From Baffinella frigidus (lineage: Eukaryota; Cryptophyceae; Cryptomonadales; Baffinellaceae): a stretch of DNA of 35,344 nucleotides. Positions within the stretch are counted from its first letter, which is position 1, and the number at the start of each line of letters is the position of its first letter. The position numbers and the translations under genes are program-made. The DNA is taken from the NCBI GenBank assembly GCA_026770585.1, contig MU646306.1, forward strand, positions 644,633 to 679,976, written 5' to 3'. Below, piece by piece: positions 10,943-22,900 of this stretch. Under the pieces are notes generated by a model that was not told where the DNA came from, did not search any database, and saw only the letters and a program-made list of their open reading frames with translations.

Positions 10943-13900
10943 CTCTCTCTCTCGCGTGGCTTGAGCCAGGATTCGCCGATGGCGCCCCATCTCGAAGGGG
11001 GTACATGAGACGCGGTGCTAGGAGCCCCAGGATCTACACTAGTCCCAACGCCGTGCGCCAGGCACTTGTAGCACCTGTCATTTGCAGGGGGGAGGGGTCA
11101 GATGGGGGTTTCCGCGGGGAGGGAGGGAGGTATGCAGAGAGGGAGGGGGAGGCATGTTTAGGGTGTATGGTGTATGTTTTTTTGTTTAGAGGTTAGAGTT
11201 GGGAGTTATTTGTTTAGGGTTTAGATTTTAGAGTTAGGGGTTTCGGTTGGGGTGCACCCGTGGAGCTTAGCGTAGGCCTTTTCGAGGATCGGGACCCAGA
11301 GCTCGCTCACGTCCTGTGTTAGGGTTTATGATTTAGGGTTTAGGGTTTAGGGTTTAGGGTTTAGGGTTTAGGGTTTAGGGTTAAGGTTTTAGGTTTCAGG
11401 GTTTAGGGTTTAGGGTTGAGGGTTAGGGTTTAGGGTTAAGGTTTTAGGTTTTAGGGTTCAGGTTTTAGGGTTTAGGGTTGGGATTTACCGCGCACTTAGC
11501 CATGAGTGAGCGCGCGCGTTTCGTGCACGGGAGGTGATCATCCACCATAACCTGTTGACACCCAAATTCAAGGGTCCGTGTAGAAGCGGGCGGTGAGACC
11601 GTGCTCTTTTTCGCCACAAAGTTGACGCATCAGAACCACACACACAGCATGTCAACTTAAGAATAGTCAGCCAACAAGCGTGAGACAGAGTGTCTGCGCA
11701 CTTAGCCATGAGCGAGCGCGCGCGCTTCGTGCACGGGAGATGGTCGTCTACCATAACCTGTTCGAGCCCAAGTTCAGAGTGTATGGGTTTGGTGAGCCTT
11801 CCGACTCCGTGTGCAGGGTGCAACACTGCATGGTGCTGAAAGGGGTGTGACTAACAAAGTACCGACTTGGGTTAGGCAGCTCCAAACCCTAGGAGGTTCC
11901 CCGAACTACCAACTGCACACACCCTCAGTTCCAAACCCTGCAGAGAGAAGATATTTCTTACCCTCAACCCTCAACCCTCAACCCTAGACGTCAAGTGGCA
12001 GGAGGTTCTCCTAGCTCTGCCTCACGCGGGTTGACTGACTATGCTTAAGTTGACACCTGCCGACTGACTATGCTTAAGTTGCCACCTGCTTCCACTTGCC
12101 GTCCTTGTAGAATCTTGTGGTGTACACGCCGTACGTCTCACATGCGGCGGAGTAGTCGAGGAACAGCCCCCGCAGCATCTCTGGACGCGTCGCCAGCACC
12201 TGGGGGGACGTGATATGTGTGTCAGACACACTGCCGAGACGCGGCACACGTGTTGGGAACACCCACTGGTGTGTCAAACACGCACATGTGTGTGGTGGAC
12301 ACACATGATGATTCGTCTGACACACTCACTGGTGTGTCTAGCACGCTGTACGTCTCGCACGCGGCCGATTAGTCGAGGAACAGCCCCCGCAGCATCTCTG
12401 ACCGCGTCGCCAGCACCTGGGACGTGACCGGGTGTCAGACGCACTGACGGGATGTGATGCAAGTGTTGGGCACACCTACTGGTGTGTCTAGCACGCACAT
12501 GTGTGTGGTGGACACACATGATGTTTTGTCTGACACACTCACTGGTGTGTCTAGCACGCTGTACGTCTCGCACGCGGCCGAGTAGTCGAGGAACAGCACC
12601 CGCAGCACCTCCGGCCGCGTTGCCAACACCTGCCGGGACACGACACGAGTGTCAGACACACCCCCATGTGTCTGACACACCTACTGGTGTGGCATGCACA
12701 CTGGCGGGGCGCGACCGAGTATCAGACACACCCGTTGGTGTGTCTAACACGCCTGTTTGTGTGTCAGTCACACCCGTACTGATTAGAACTTTTTCTGGTA
12801 CTATGCATGCTCAGTTTAGTTACCGTCTTGGTTAAAAAACAACCTGATTGAGGTAACAGTAGGGAGTGTAGTACTGCAAGGGCGTCGATGAATCAGGAAT
12901 CCACTATTACTTAAGTTAACAGAGGTTCCACTTTTGCTCTGAGACGTTCCACTCTCGACTTTTGTCTCGGTGGGCCGCGCTCTTCCAGGGCGCGCCACCA
13001 AGACAAACGTCATTCTCGCTTCAACGCGAGTCTGGGATCAGACACCCATATGCGATTCCTTTTTCCTCGGCGCCCTTGCGGTACGACACCACTAGCCCTC
13101 CGAAGCAGGCCAAATCCAAGATGTGTCTTGAGCCATTTGCGCCTTGGCGAGGGTCGAATTCGATCCTCGCCAGGGCGAAAATGACGCAAGTCAAGACCTC
13201 GGTTTGGTCCATGACAGCATCGCGCCTTGAACCATGCATCCGTTGATAGGCGCGCCTCACTCGGGTTGACAGACTATTCCCAAGTTGACATGCTGAATGC
13301 GCGGTACAAATCCGTCAACTTTCGCGCGGGAACGACCCCGGAGGAAGCAGGTTGGTGGGAACAAATAGACTGAGACAGAGCTGGTGGTGTAGTACCGCAC
13401 GGGCGCCGAGGAACCAGGAATCGGAGAGCGCGCCGACTGTTGACTAATTCTCGCGTTCCCTGGTACAAAGCCTGCCGGGATTAGTCATCGCCCCGGTACG
13501 AGAGGGCCCGGTTTAGTCAACCGTCGGGGTTAGTACCGCAAGAGCGCCCAGAAACCAGGAATCGGAGAGAGCCTTGAACCACGTCATGGACCAAACCGAG
13601 GTCTTGACTTGAGTCATTTTCGCCCTGGCGAGGATCGAATTCGACCCTCGCCAAGGCGAAAATGGCTCAATCGCGGACGTGGCCTGCTTCGAAGGGCTAG
13701 TGGTGTCGTACCGCAAGAGCGCCGAGAAACCAGGAGTCGGAGAGAGCGCCTTGGACCACGCCGCCGTTGATGGGCGCGCCGGGGGTACTGTCCTTGAACA
13801 GTCGCGGTTTCACCTGCACGTGCGGACTCCACCGTTACTCCACACAGCGGACTTCGAGGGGATTTTGAATAACCCATGAGCGATAGGACCTGTGTCCCTA

Positions 13901-16900
13901 CGGTAGGCAACCCGTAGGGGCATAGGGGGGTTCCTACGGATAAGGTAACGGAAAGTCGGCCAGTTGATAGGCGCGCCGGGCGAGCTGTCCTTGAACAGTC
14001 GCGGTGTCACCTGCGTTGAGGGTTCAGGGTGTAGGGGTTAGGGCTTCAACCTCGAGCGTGGATGTGACGTCCAGGGACGAGCGGACTGTGAGCGATACTC
14101 CTGGTAAAGGAGGTTTCCTTTTGCCTTGAGACGACACACACTCGAATTTTGTCGACGAACTTGTACTGGCATTGACTTACGAAAACGAATTTTGGAATCC
14201 CTTTTGTGAGATAAGCTTTTAGAATCCCTTTTGTGGGATAAGCGCTCTGGCAGACAGTACCCCCGGTGCGCCAATCAACGGCGGTGTGGTCCAAGGCGCT
14301 CTCTCTGACTCCTGGTTTCTGAAACGCAAGAGGACTGTCATGCAAAAAGCTTTCGCCAGCGAACCCCTTATTTGGACGGGACCCCGTACACAATTTACAA
14401 TGGAAAACAATTTAGGGTTTTAAAAGTCCTGAAATTTCTTTTAAAATTATTTTAGAGCCTGTAAGTCCCTCGCCAGCGGACCACATAGGGGGTCCGCTGG
14501 CGGAAGCTTTTGGCAGTAACTGGCAGCGCCCTGGCACTGTTCGCGTCTCGGTTTGATGGCTCGAGGCTGCTGCGAATGTTAATTGGGGGCATGACAGGTT
14601 GCATCAAACGTGCTTGGAGGTTGGTTGACCACGCCGGTCCAAGGCGCTCTCTCCGACTCCTGGTTTCTGGAACGCAAGAGGACTGGCTGCGCCCTTGCGC
14701 TGTTCGCGTCTCAGAGAGCTCTTTGCGCCTCGTGCGTTTGCTGTTGTAGATTTCGTCTGGCCAAACCCTACACTCTACATTTCGTTTCCTACATTTCGTT
14801 CGTTTGGCCAAACCCTACACCCTGCATTTCGTTAATCCTGGCTGAACCCACATCCGGATTTTGGATCGGGTATCGGGGTATCAGGGAATCGGGAGGGAGG
14901 GCTGAGGGGCACACGAAACGCCCTCGAATGTTGGCTGGACCGTGGCAGGTTTCGTATGAGGGCAGTATACAAACGGACAAAGCTTGTGTACCAGGCAACA
15001 CGCAACGAAGTCAAACTAATACATCATAGGCCCCCCCCCAGGCCTCTACGGCCTACCGTTGGCAATACCGTAGGCTTAACTACCCGGTTTTCAGGACGTT
15101 ACCTTATGAAACTACATCCGGCGCAAAACAAAGCGCGCTTGGTCTAACCTCCAAGCATGTTTGATGCAACTTGCCGTGGGAGTCTCGGACACGCTGGCAG
15201 GGCCCGTCACGCCCCCCCCGCTCTCAGTGACCCCCTGGCTCTGCGCGATCACAGCCACGTAACCCTACAGGTGTACCTCGCTCATAAGAACCCCCCCCCC
15301 CCTTCCCCCAGGACCACCATAGGGCCTGAGGCATGGTCCTACTGTAGGGTCCTACGGGGAGGCGGTTTCTTATGCGCGAGGTACCCCTGTGACCCCCGAA
15401 CCCCGCACCGTGGCGCCCTTTTCGCTCTTGGCAGACTATTTTCAAGTTGACATGCTGGGTCTTCGGTACAAATCTGTCAACTTTGGAGCGGAAATGAGCC
15501 CGGGCCCACCAAATTGATGAGCCCCCAAAGACTGAGACAGAGCTTGGCAGTGGGTAGCGGGGCGCGCGCGCGGGAGCACAGGGTTTGGGTGTGTGGTGTA
15601 GGGTGTAGGGTGTAGGGTGTAGGGTGTAGGGTTGAGGGTTTAGGGTGTAGGGTGTAGGGTGTAGGGCGAAGGGTGTAGGGTGTAGGGTGTAGGGTGTAGG
15701 GTGTAGGGTGTAGGGTGTAGGGTGTAGGGTGTAGGGTGTGGGGTGTGGGGTGTAGAGTTACCTTGGCGCCCTTCTCGCTCTTGGCATCCGTGGCTATTTG
15801 CGGCGGGCGGTTCCACGTGATGTCTGCTGGCGACATCCCCTGCGAATTCGGGTTCAAGAATTAGGGTTTACAACAGGACGCCTTAGCCTCGCGCCCTCCC
15901 AACCACGTCAAAAAAAGTTTTTTTGGTGCTGAGTGTTGAGTGTTGAGTGTTGAGTGTTGAGTGTTGAGTGTTGAGTGTTGAGTGTTTATAATTTAGGGTT
16001 TGGGGTTTGGTGTTTAGCCATGTGCACGGATTGTTTCTTCTGTCGCGACGGGCGGGTGCAAAAAGGGAGGCTCCCGCAACCTGTTCGAGCTCGGTCCTAT
16101 GGATGACATACCATAGGGTCTTATGGGTTATTCCCTTCAAAGAGCGGTTGGAAGATAGAATCGCGGCCCCGGGGAGCGTGGAGCTTCACCGGCTAATCAA
16201 AAGTTAACATCCTGCGTGTGTGGTACAAATCCGTCAAGTTTGGAGCGTGGACATGTTTCGGAAAAGGGAGGCTCGGACAACCTGTTCGAGCTCGATCGCG
16301 GCGCCGGGCGCCTTGGGGTCGAGGAAGATGATTATCTCACAAAAGGGATTCTAAAATTCGTTTTCTGAAGTCACTTCCAGTACAAATTCGTCAACTTATT
16401 CTTTTCTCTACGCATAAGTTGACATATTTGAAGGGGAATTGACTTAAAACACACGAATTTTAGAATGCATTTTCTGAGATAAATGCGCTGGATCTCTTGG
16501 GAAGCAAGAAACCCTCCGACATTTCCGGGTACGAGAATCGAAGCTTCGATATGTTCGGATGGGCATCCCAACATATCCCCGCTTTCCCTGGTACAAAGCC
16601 TGCCAAAAAATCTCCTGGTTTCCTCCCTCTCTTTTCAGCGACCTTCCACGTAAGAGGGTCATACCTGGGAGGAACAAAGGGAGGCTCGCAACCTGTTCGA
16701 GCTCGATCGCAGCCCCGGGCGCCTTGGGGTTCAAGAAAAGACTCGCTGGATCTCTTGTAAAGCAAAAAATCCTTCGTTCTTGTCGGGTAGTCGAGAAATA
16801 GACTAAAACATCTTCTTTCCAATCCTCTCTTGTTTTCGAACTTGCAGAGTTCCTTCCTCCTTTTTCATCGAACTTCCGAGGTGTTAACAAGTAAGAGCGG

Positions 16901-18441
16901 CGTACCTGTTCGAGCTCAATCGCGGCCCCGGGCGCCTTGGGGTCGAGGAAGATGGACTTCTCCTCGGCCTTGAATCCCGGGTCCTCGAACTTGAACCCCT
17001 GGTCCGTGTCCTTGTGCACCCACGGCTCGCACGCAACCCCTGCACGGGTTTGGGGTTTGGGATTTCATCTCGGACCATAGTAGAATCTGTCCTGATGAAA
17101 AGGTGTAAGATAGCATTATTTGATGACTAAAATAGCATATACACCCTTACCTTCCGCGTGGGGAGCCTAAGATAGCGGGACAGATTCTGTCTTGGTCCGA
17201 AATTAGGTTCAGGGTTTGGCCCGCGCACGCACACGTCCCCTCCAACTCCGCAGGGCTTCCAACTGCCACTCGAGGCTGGAAGAGGGGGTATTTTAAATGT
17301 GGGGTTGTTAAATTCAGTACCAGTCACGGGCAGGCTTGGTCACGTTACTGGGGGAATTCCCCTAGTAACGTGACCAAACGCGATATGTGTGTGAAAATTA
17401 CTACACAGCGGTCCACTTCTAAAGGACGTTAACACTTTTAAAATAGTCACATTTCTAGCCTCGAGTGGTGCATCCAGCGCAAAACACAGCACGCTTGATC
17501 CAACCTCCAAGCACGTTCGATGCAACCTGCCGTGCCCCCAATTAACATTCGCAGCAGCCTCGAGCCATCAGACCGTCTTGCAGTCGACAGCAGCCCCGGT
17601 TGGCCTCGTGTGGTGTGGTGGTATGAACCTTTCGAGTCGTCGGATTGCACCGTGCGGCACAGTCGACAGAACGCCCGCGTGACCGGTCACGCGGACGCCG
17701 AAGCCAACTGTCCGAGGTGACTGCTGAACGTGTTCTCGACTGTGCCGCGCGGTGCAATCCGACGACTCGAAAGGTTCATACCACCACACCACACGAGGCC
17801 AACCAGGCGTGTTCTCAAATGCCGGATCGATCTACGCTCTGGAAGGCCCCCCCCCCTCCCCCCCCCAGAAAGCAAAAACAGGAAAGGAACTAGGATGGTG
17901 GATATAAGGCTACCTGGAAAAGGGAATTCAAACTCCCGTGGCGCGAGGCCGGTCCGCCAAAATCATGAGAGCCATGATGAGGTGGATCCGGACAAGATGG
18001 TCGTCAACAAAGAACTCTCTCTCTCTGAGCTAGGTCCAGGCAGGATCAAGGAAGTGGAGGAGATCTATCAGCCATCAAAAGAGAATCAGGTCGGATTGGA
18101 GTTGAGTAAATTTTGTCACCAGGGATGAACTCTCAGGGTTGTCCCTGGTGAAATTGACTACAGGTGGTATATGATGAGGTGGATCCGGACAAGTTGGTCG
18201 TCAATAAAGAACTCTCTTTCTTGGAAGGGCGCCTCGCGTGGGCGGGAGCAGCGTTCTGGGTTTCAGGGTTCGGGCTTGTGGGTGGGACCTTTGGGTTCGG
18301 GCTAGGGTTAGGGTTGGGACCGTGTTCGGCTTAGGGGTGGGACCGGCTTAGGGGTGGGCGCAGATTCTCAACCCTCTCAGGCGACAATCCTCAGCCTCTC
18401 AGCCCGCAACCCGATGCAGGGACCGTGGTGATGGCGAGCGC

Positions 18442-18528
<87 letters not shown>

Positions 18529-19661
18529 GATTAAGGGTTGAGGGTTTTGAGGTTCAGGGGCGGCTTCACGGGTGGGGGCGAGCGCCGCAGCTACTCCCCT
18601 GGGATACAGGGGCGGGACCTTTGGCGCATAGGGCGACAATCTCGGCCTGCGAGAGTTTGAGGCGGACGTTCTTCTCTGGAAAATCCTCTATTCTTTATTC
18701 TTAAGTTCTTTGTTCTTTATTCTTTTTCTTTTCTTTTTTAAGGATTTGTGGTTCAGCGTTAAGGTCATCGGGTTTTGGGTTTCGGGTTTCAGGTTTCGGG
18801 GTTGGGGTTTGAAGGGTTTTAGGGATTAGAGGTGGGACCTTTGGCGCAGAGCGCGACAATCTCGGCCTGCGAGAGCTTCAGCCGGACTTGCTTTTCGGGG
18901 AAGTCCTCGTCAGCGACTGCTGGCAAGTGGAGCAGCTCGTTCTCCCCTGTGCGGGTTTGGGGTTTATTGTTAGTTATTTACGATTCATGGTTTAGGGTTG
19001 ACGATTCAGGTTGCACCGTAAAGCTCGTTCTCACCTGTGTCATGCAGCAAGCTTACTTCAGCGGAGAACTTACCTGGACGCGACTCTGCACAAAAAAAAT
19101 ATAAGGCACAACAGTCTAGGGCTGTAAAAGTCCTGGAGTTGTTTTTAAAATTGTTTTAGAGCGGACAGTGTCCGGGTTTGAGGCGGACTTGCTTCTCTGG
19201 AAAATCTCATCCGGACGAGTATTCATAATGAATACGATTTTGGGGATCTCCGATCCGATTCTCGTGCATCTTGAGGCTCTGAATGAAGTCTAGATATACG
19301 ACTGTCTCATTTCTACCGCTAAGATACACCAAAATCGTATTCATTATGGATACTCGACGGGATTAAATCCTCGTCTGCGACTGCTGGCAAGTGCAGTAGC
19401 CCGTTCTCCCCTGTGCGGGTTTGGGGTTTATTATTAGTTATTTATTATTCATGGTTTAGGCTTGACGATTTGGGTTGCACCGTGAAAGGAGGGGCTTTTT
19501 GCAACGACATGGATCAGTGAAGCTGTGACTCACTCTGGCAACGTGTGCGCGAGAGAGGGTGCACAGCGTACCCTCGGAAAGCTCCTAAGGCGCTCGTTAG
19601 AACCCCCCTCGACCCCCCACCCTCAACTAGGGTTCGTGGTTGATGGTTGATGGTTGATGGT

Positions 19662-19706
<45 letters not shown>

Positions 19707-19884
19707 AGGTTGAGGGTTGAGGGTTGAGGGTGCAGGGACCCTCGGCCTCTGTGGATGGGGGGACGTACCCTCATCGCATAAAAAATCTTCAACTTGTGCG
19801 CGAGAGTGGAGAAGAGCAGGGATCAGGGTTCAGGATGCAGGGTTCAGAGTGCAGGGTTCAGGGTGCACGCGGTCCCTCTCGGGC

Positions 19885-19923
<39 letters not shown>

Positions 19924-22900
19924 GGTTGGGAGTTGAGGGTTGAGGGTTGAGGCTTGAGAGTTGAGGGTTGAGGGTTGAGGGTGGAGGGCTGAGGGTCGAG
20001 GGTGCAGGTACCCTCAGCCTCGCCGTCCTCTTCGAGATCCTCCTCGTCGTCGTCCTCCGCCATCTCCCCAGACACCTTCACGGTTCAGGGTTTAGGATTT
20101 TGGGTTTGGTGTTTGGGGTTTAGGGTTCAGGGTTCAGGTTTTAGGGTTTAGGGTTTGGGGTTTAGGGTTTAGGGTTTAGGGTTTAGGTTTAAGGTTTAGG
20201 GTTTAGGGTTTGGTGTTCGGGATTTGGGATTTGGGGGGTGGGGGTGGGGGTTTGGGGCTGGGATTTGGGGTTTGGAGGGTGAGGGGTGGGATGACTGATA
20301 AGTGGCGTGGTGAATGCATTCTGAAAAAAACGATAGCATCCAAGGGGGTTCCGGGCTGACCTGACACTCCTCGATGCGCACCGGCTTGTCAGACCGCACG
20401 GTCAGGAAGAGGTTCTGAGTTAATCCGAATGGAGTTGCAATTTGTACGGGAATCGTTTAGATGGACCGATCCCAAAACTCACTGGCGGCTGCCAAGCGGC
20501 CTGCCACTTTTCGATGCTCCAAACGGTGGTTTTTTAGGCTGACCTGACACTCCTCGATGCACACAGACTTCTTGGACCGCACAGTCAGGAACGCCTACCG
20601 TAGTAAACGCCGTATTGCGCTCGAATCAACCACACTGCGCTAGAATCAACCAGGTTTCGGCGTTACCTGACACTTTTCGAATCGGTGGGTTTTCAGGCTT
20701 ACCTGACACTCCTCGATGCGCACGGGCTTGTTGGACCGCACAGTCGGGAACGCCTACCGTAGTAAACGCCGTATTGCGCTCGAATCAACCACACTGCGCT
20801 AGAATCAACCAGGTTTCGGCGTTACCTGACACTTTTCGAATCGGTGGGTTTTCAGGCTTACCTGACACTCCTCGATGCGCACGGGCTTGTTGGACCGCAC
20901 GGTCAGGAAGTACTTGCCATCCACCTGTTGTCAACGACAACCCACCTCGTTAGTCAACTATCTACGCACCATGATGGTAACCGAACAACTTAACAGCAGA
21001 ATGCCGCGGTAACTTTTATGTAAGTCAACAGAAAGGCACCAGTTGACTAACTCCCAGAAATTGACACCCCCTCTCAACGTTGCCGGGGCCCCAACTGATG
21101 GTCGCAAGTCATGGGAATGAACACCCATGGCGCCGCGACGTGTGCAAGCTCTCAAAAGTGGCGGGGAGTCAAAAGTGATGGGGCGTCAAAAGTTGACCTT
21201 GGGGTCGTAAGTCATCGGAATGAGCACAAACGGCCCTGCTGACGGCTCGAGCACCTGGTTTAGGGTTTAGGGTTTAGGGTTTAGGGTTTAGGGTTTAGGG
21301 TTTAGGGTTTAGGGTTTAGGGTTTAGGGTTTGAGATTTAGGGTTTGGGGTTTGGGGTTTGGGTTTTAGGGTGTAGGGTTAAGGGTTTAGTGTTTAGTGTT
21401 TGGGGTTTAAAGTTTACCAGCGGGTACGTGTGAAGGCTGACGTCTCTGTCTCGCTTGAAACTCGCAGACCTGCAGGTTGCGAGCCTCTCTTCAGGCTTCG
21501 AGGTGTGGGGTTTCGTGTTTCGCAATGATAATTTGACCCCGTACGATGGGTAACCGGCCACCAGGCAACGTGCGAAACGTGCCGGGTTTCTGACGCGAGA
21601 AACGTGCCGGGGTTCTGACGCCCCCTCCCGGATCCCCCTCCCGCGTCAGATCCGCGGGAGGGGGACCAATTGGCGAGACCAAATCGAGTTGAACAGAGCT
21701 AGGGGTTCCGGGCTGTGGTGCCTTTCTGTTGACTTACATGAAAGCAAGCGGGAGGGGCTGACCTGCCGAGTTGCGCGACGCGCGGGAGACGCGACTCGGC
21801 ACCGATGGCGTGCTGCCGTTTGCACCGCGCCACTGCGCACCATTGCATGTTTGAGCATCGCACGTTGGTTTGATTTGATGCCGGCGGCGAGCAGGGTTGC
21901 CGGTTGCACCGCGGTACTGCGCACCGTTGCATGTTTGAGCACTGCAAGTTTGGTTTGATTTGATGCTGGTCGTTTGCACTTGAGCAAACGACCAGCATCG
22001 CAAGTTTGATTTGATGTGATGCTGGTCGTTTGCACCGCGCCACTTCCCACCATCGACTGTCGTAGGGTACTTCGCTCCCGTACTTTGGGTGACGGCGCAA
22101 ACCCCGTTCCTGTATTTTGTTACCTATATCGTGTGCGCTCAGGGGGGAATTTACGGGCTCCAAAACATGGTTAGCATGTTTGGTTTGATGTGATGTTGGT
22201 TACGCGCTTGGGGGGGCTGGTAAGGCGGTGATAGTGATGCTTGTCTCTTGCACGAATCGCCTCTGACGAGAGTGTGGTGTTGTTTGTACGTGGTAACGGT
22301 GGATACCAGAGCGCTCAGTCGCGACGACGAAGCCAATGGCCTGGTTGTACTTGTTCCACGCAGTCTCGTGCTGCGTCTCGTCCGGGCGGTTCCCGTACAT
22401 GCGCGTGTCCTTCTGCGACATCGTCACGAACAGCTGCGTCCGTGTGTTCACCTGTGTACCAAAATTACCACACACTGCCTCAGATTACTACACACTGCCT
22501 AAAAATTACTACACGCTGCCTCGTTTTCGCGCTGCGTTTCGTCCGGGCGGTTCCCGTACATACGCGTGTCTTTCTGCGACATCGTCACGAAAAGCTGCAT
22601 TCGCGTGTTCACCTGCGTGTGTCTTTCCGGTCAGCAACGCGCCATCTGTGTGTGCGGTACGTCAACTGCTGACTGCTGACAGGCGCTTTGTTGGGCCGTA
22701 TAAGCGCGTGTCCGTCTGCGACATCGTCACGAACAGCTGCGTCTGTGTGCTCACCTGCGTGTGCTTTGCGTCAGCTGCTGACAAAGTGCGTGTGCTTACC
22801 GGTCAGCAAAGCGTCAGCTGTGTTTGCGTTGCGTCAGTCTCGTCCGGGCGTACATCCGCGTGTCCTTTTGCGACATCGTCACGCACAATTGCGTCCGTGT

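Larger units (their letters stand above)
11552..12085 (-). repeat. Intron 22: MITE-A copies and exon-23 copy
   Basis: Contains an inverted MITE-A (about 11581-11692), the near-complete exon 23 copy (11697-11766), a TTGAGGG array in the opposite orientation (11957-11987) and a MITE-A left end (12010-12085) reaching the exon 22 donor. Confidence 0.78.
13814..15761 (-). repeat. Intron 20: MITE-B, inverted exon-21 copies, MITE-A, TGTAGGG array
   Basis: MITE-B (13841-13963) is followed by an exon 21 acceptor copy (13962-14013). Two exon 21 pieces lie in the opposite orientation (14250-14335, 14633-14690). There is a dispersed GGCGCAAAAC / CCTCCAAGC repeat (14540-14630 inverted, 15110-15180), an inverted-repeat element (15269-15392), an exon 20 donor copy (15409-15432), MITE-A (15429-15546) and a TGTAGGG array (15590-15755). 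Confidence 0.8.
17040..18838 (-). repeat. Intron 18: foldbacks, tandem copy of a 45-bp block, TTGAGGG array
   Basis: Elements at 17269-17473 and 17600-17803 (see separately). 17981-18020 and 18177-18222 share a GTGGATCCGGACAAGWTGGT block around a CACCAGGGAT hairpin (18116-18155). TTGAGGG array at 18440-18550. A good donor-side copy of exon 18 lies at 18599-18690 with a degraded one at 18284-18420. Confidence 0.75.

Noticed and set aside
12215-12790. CRISPR-like array of GTGTCAGACACACC repeats
   Set aside because: Irregular spacing, no unique spacers, eukaryotic intron context; it is a satellite.
16444-17019. Minus-strand 191-residue open frame as a single exon
   Set aside because: It is exon 19 read through its donor into intron copies of itself; the splice at 16906 gives the frame needed for exon 20.
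17730-18128. Plus-strand 132-residue frame with DEVDPDKMVVNKELSL
   Set aside because: No family recognised, crosses a foldback arm and a tandem duplication, and lies in intron 18 of the calpain gene.
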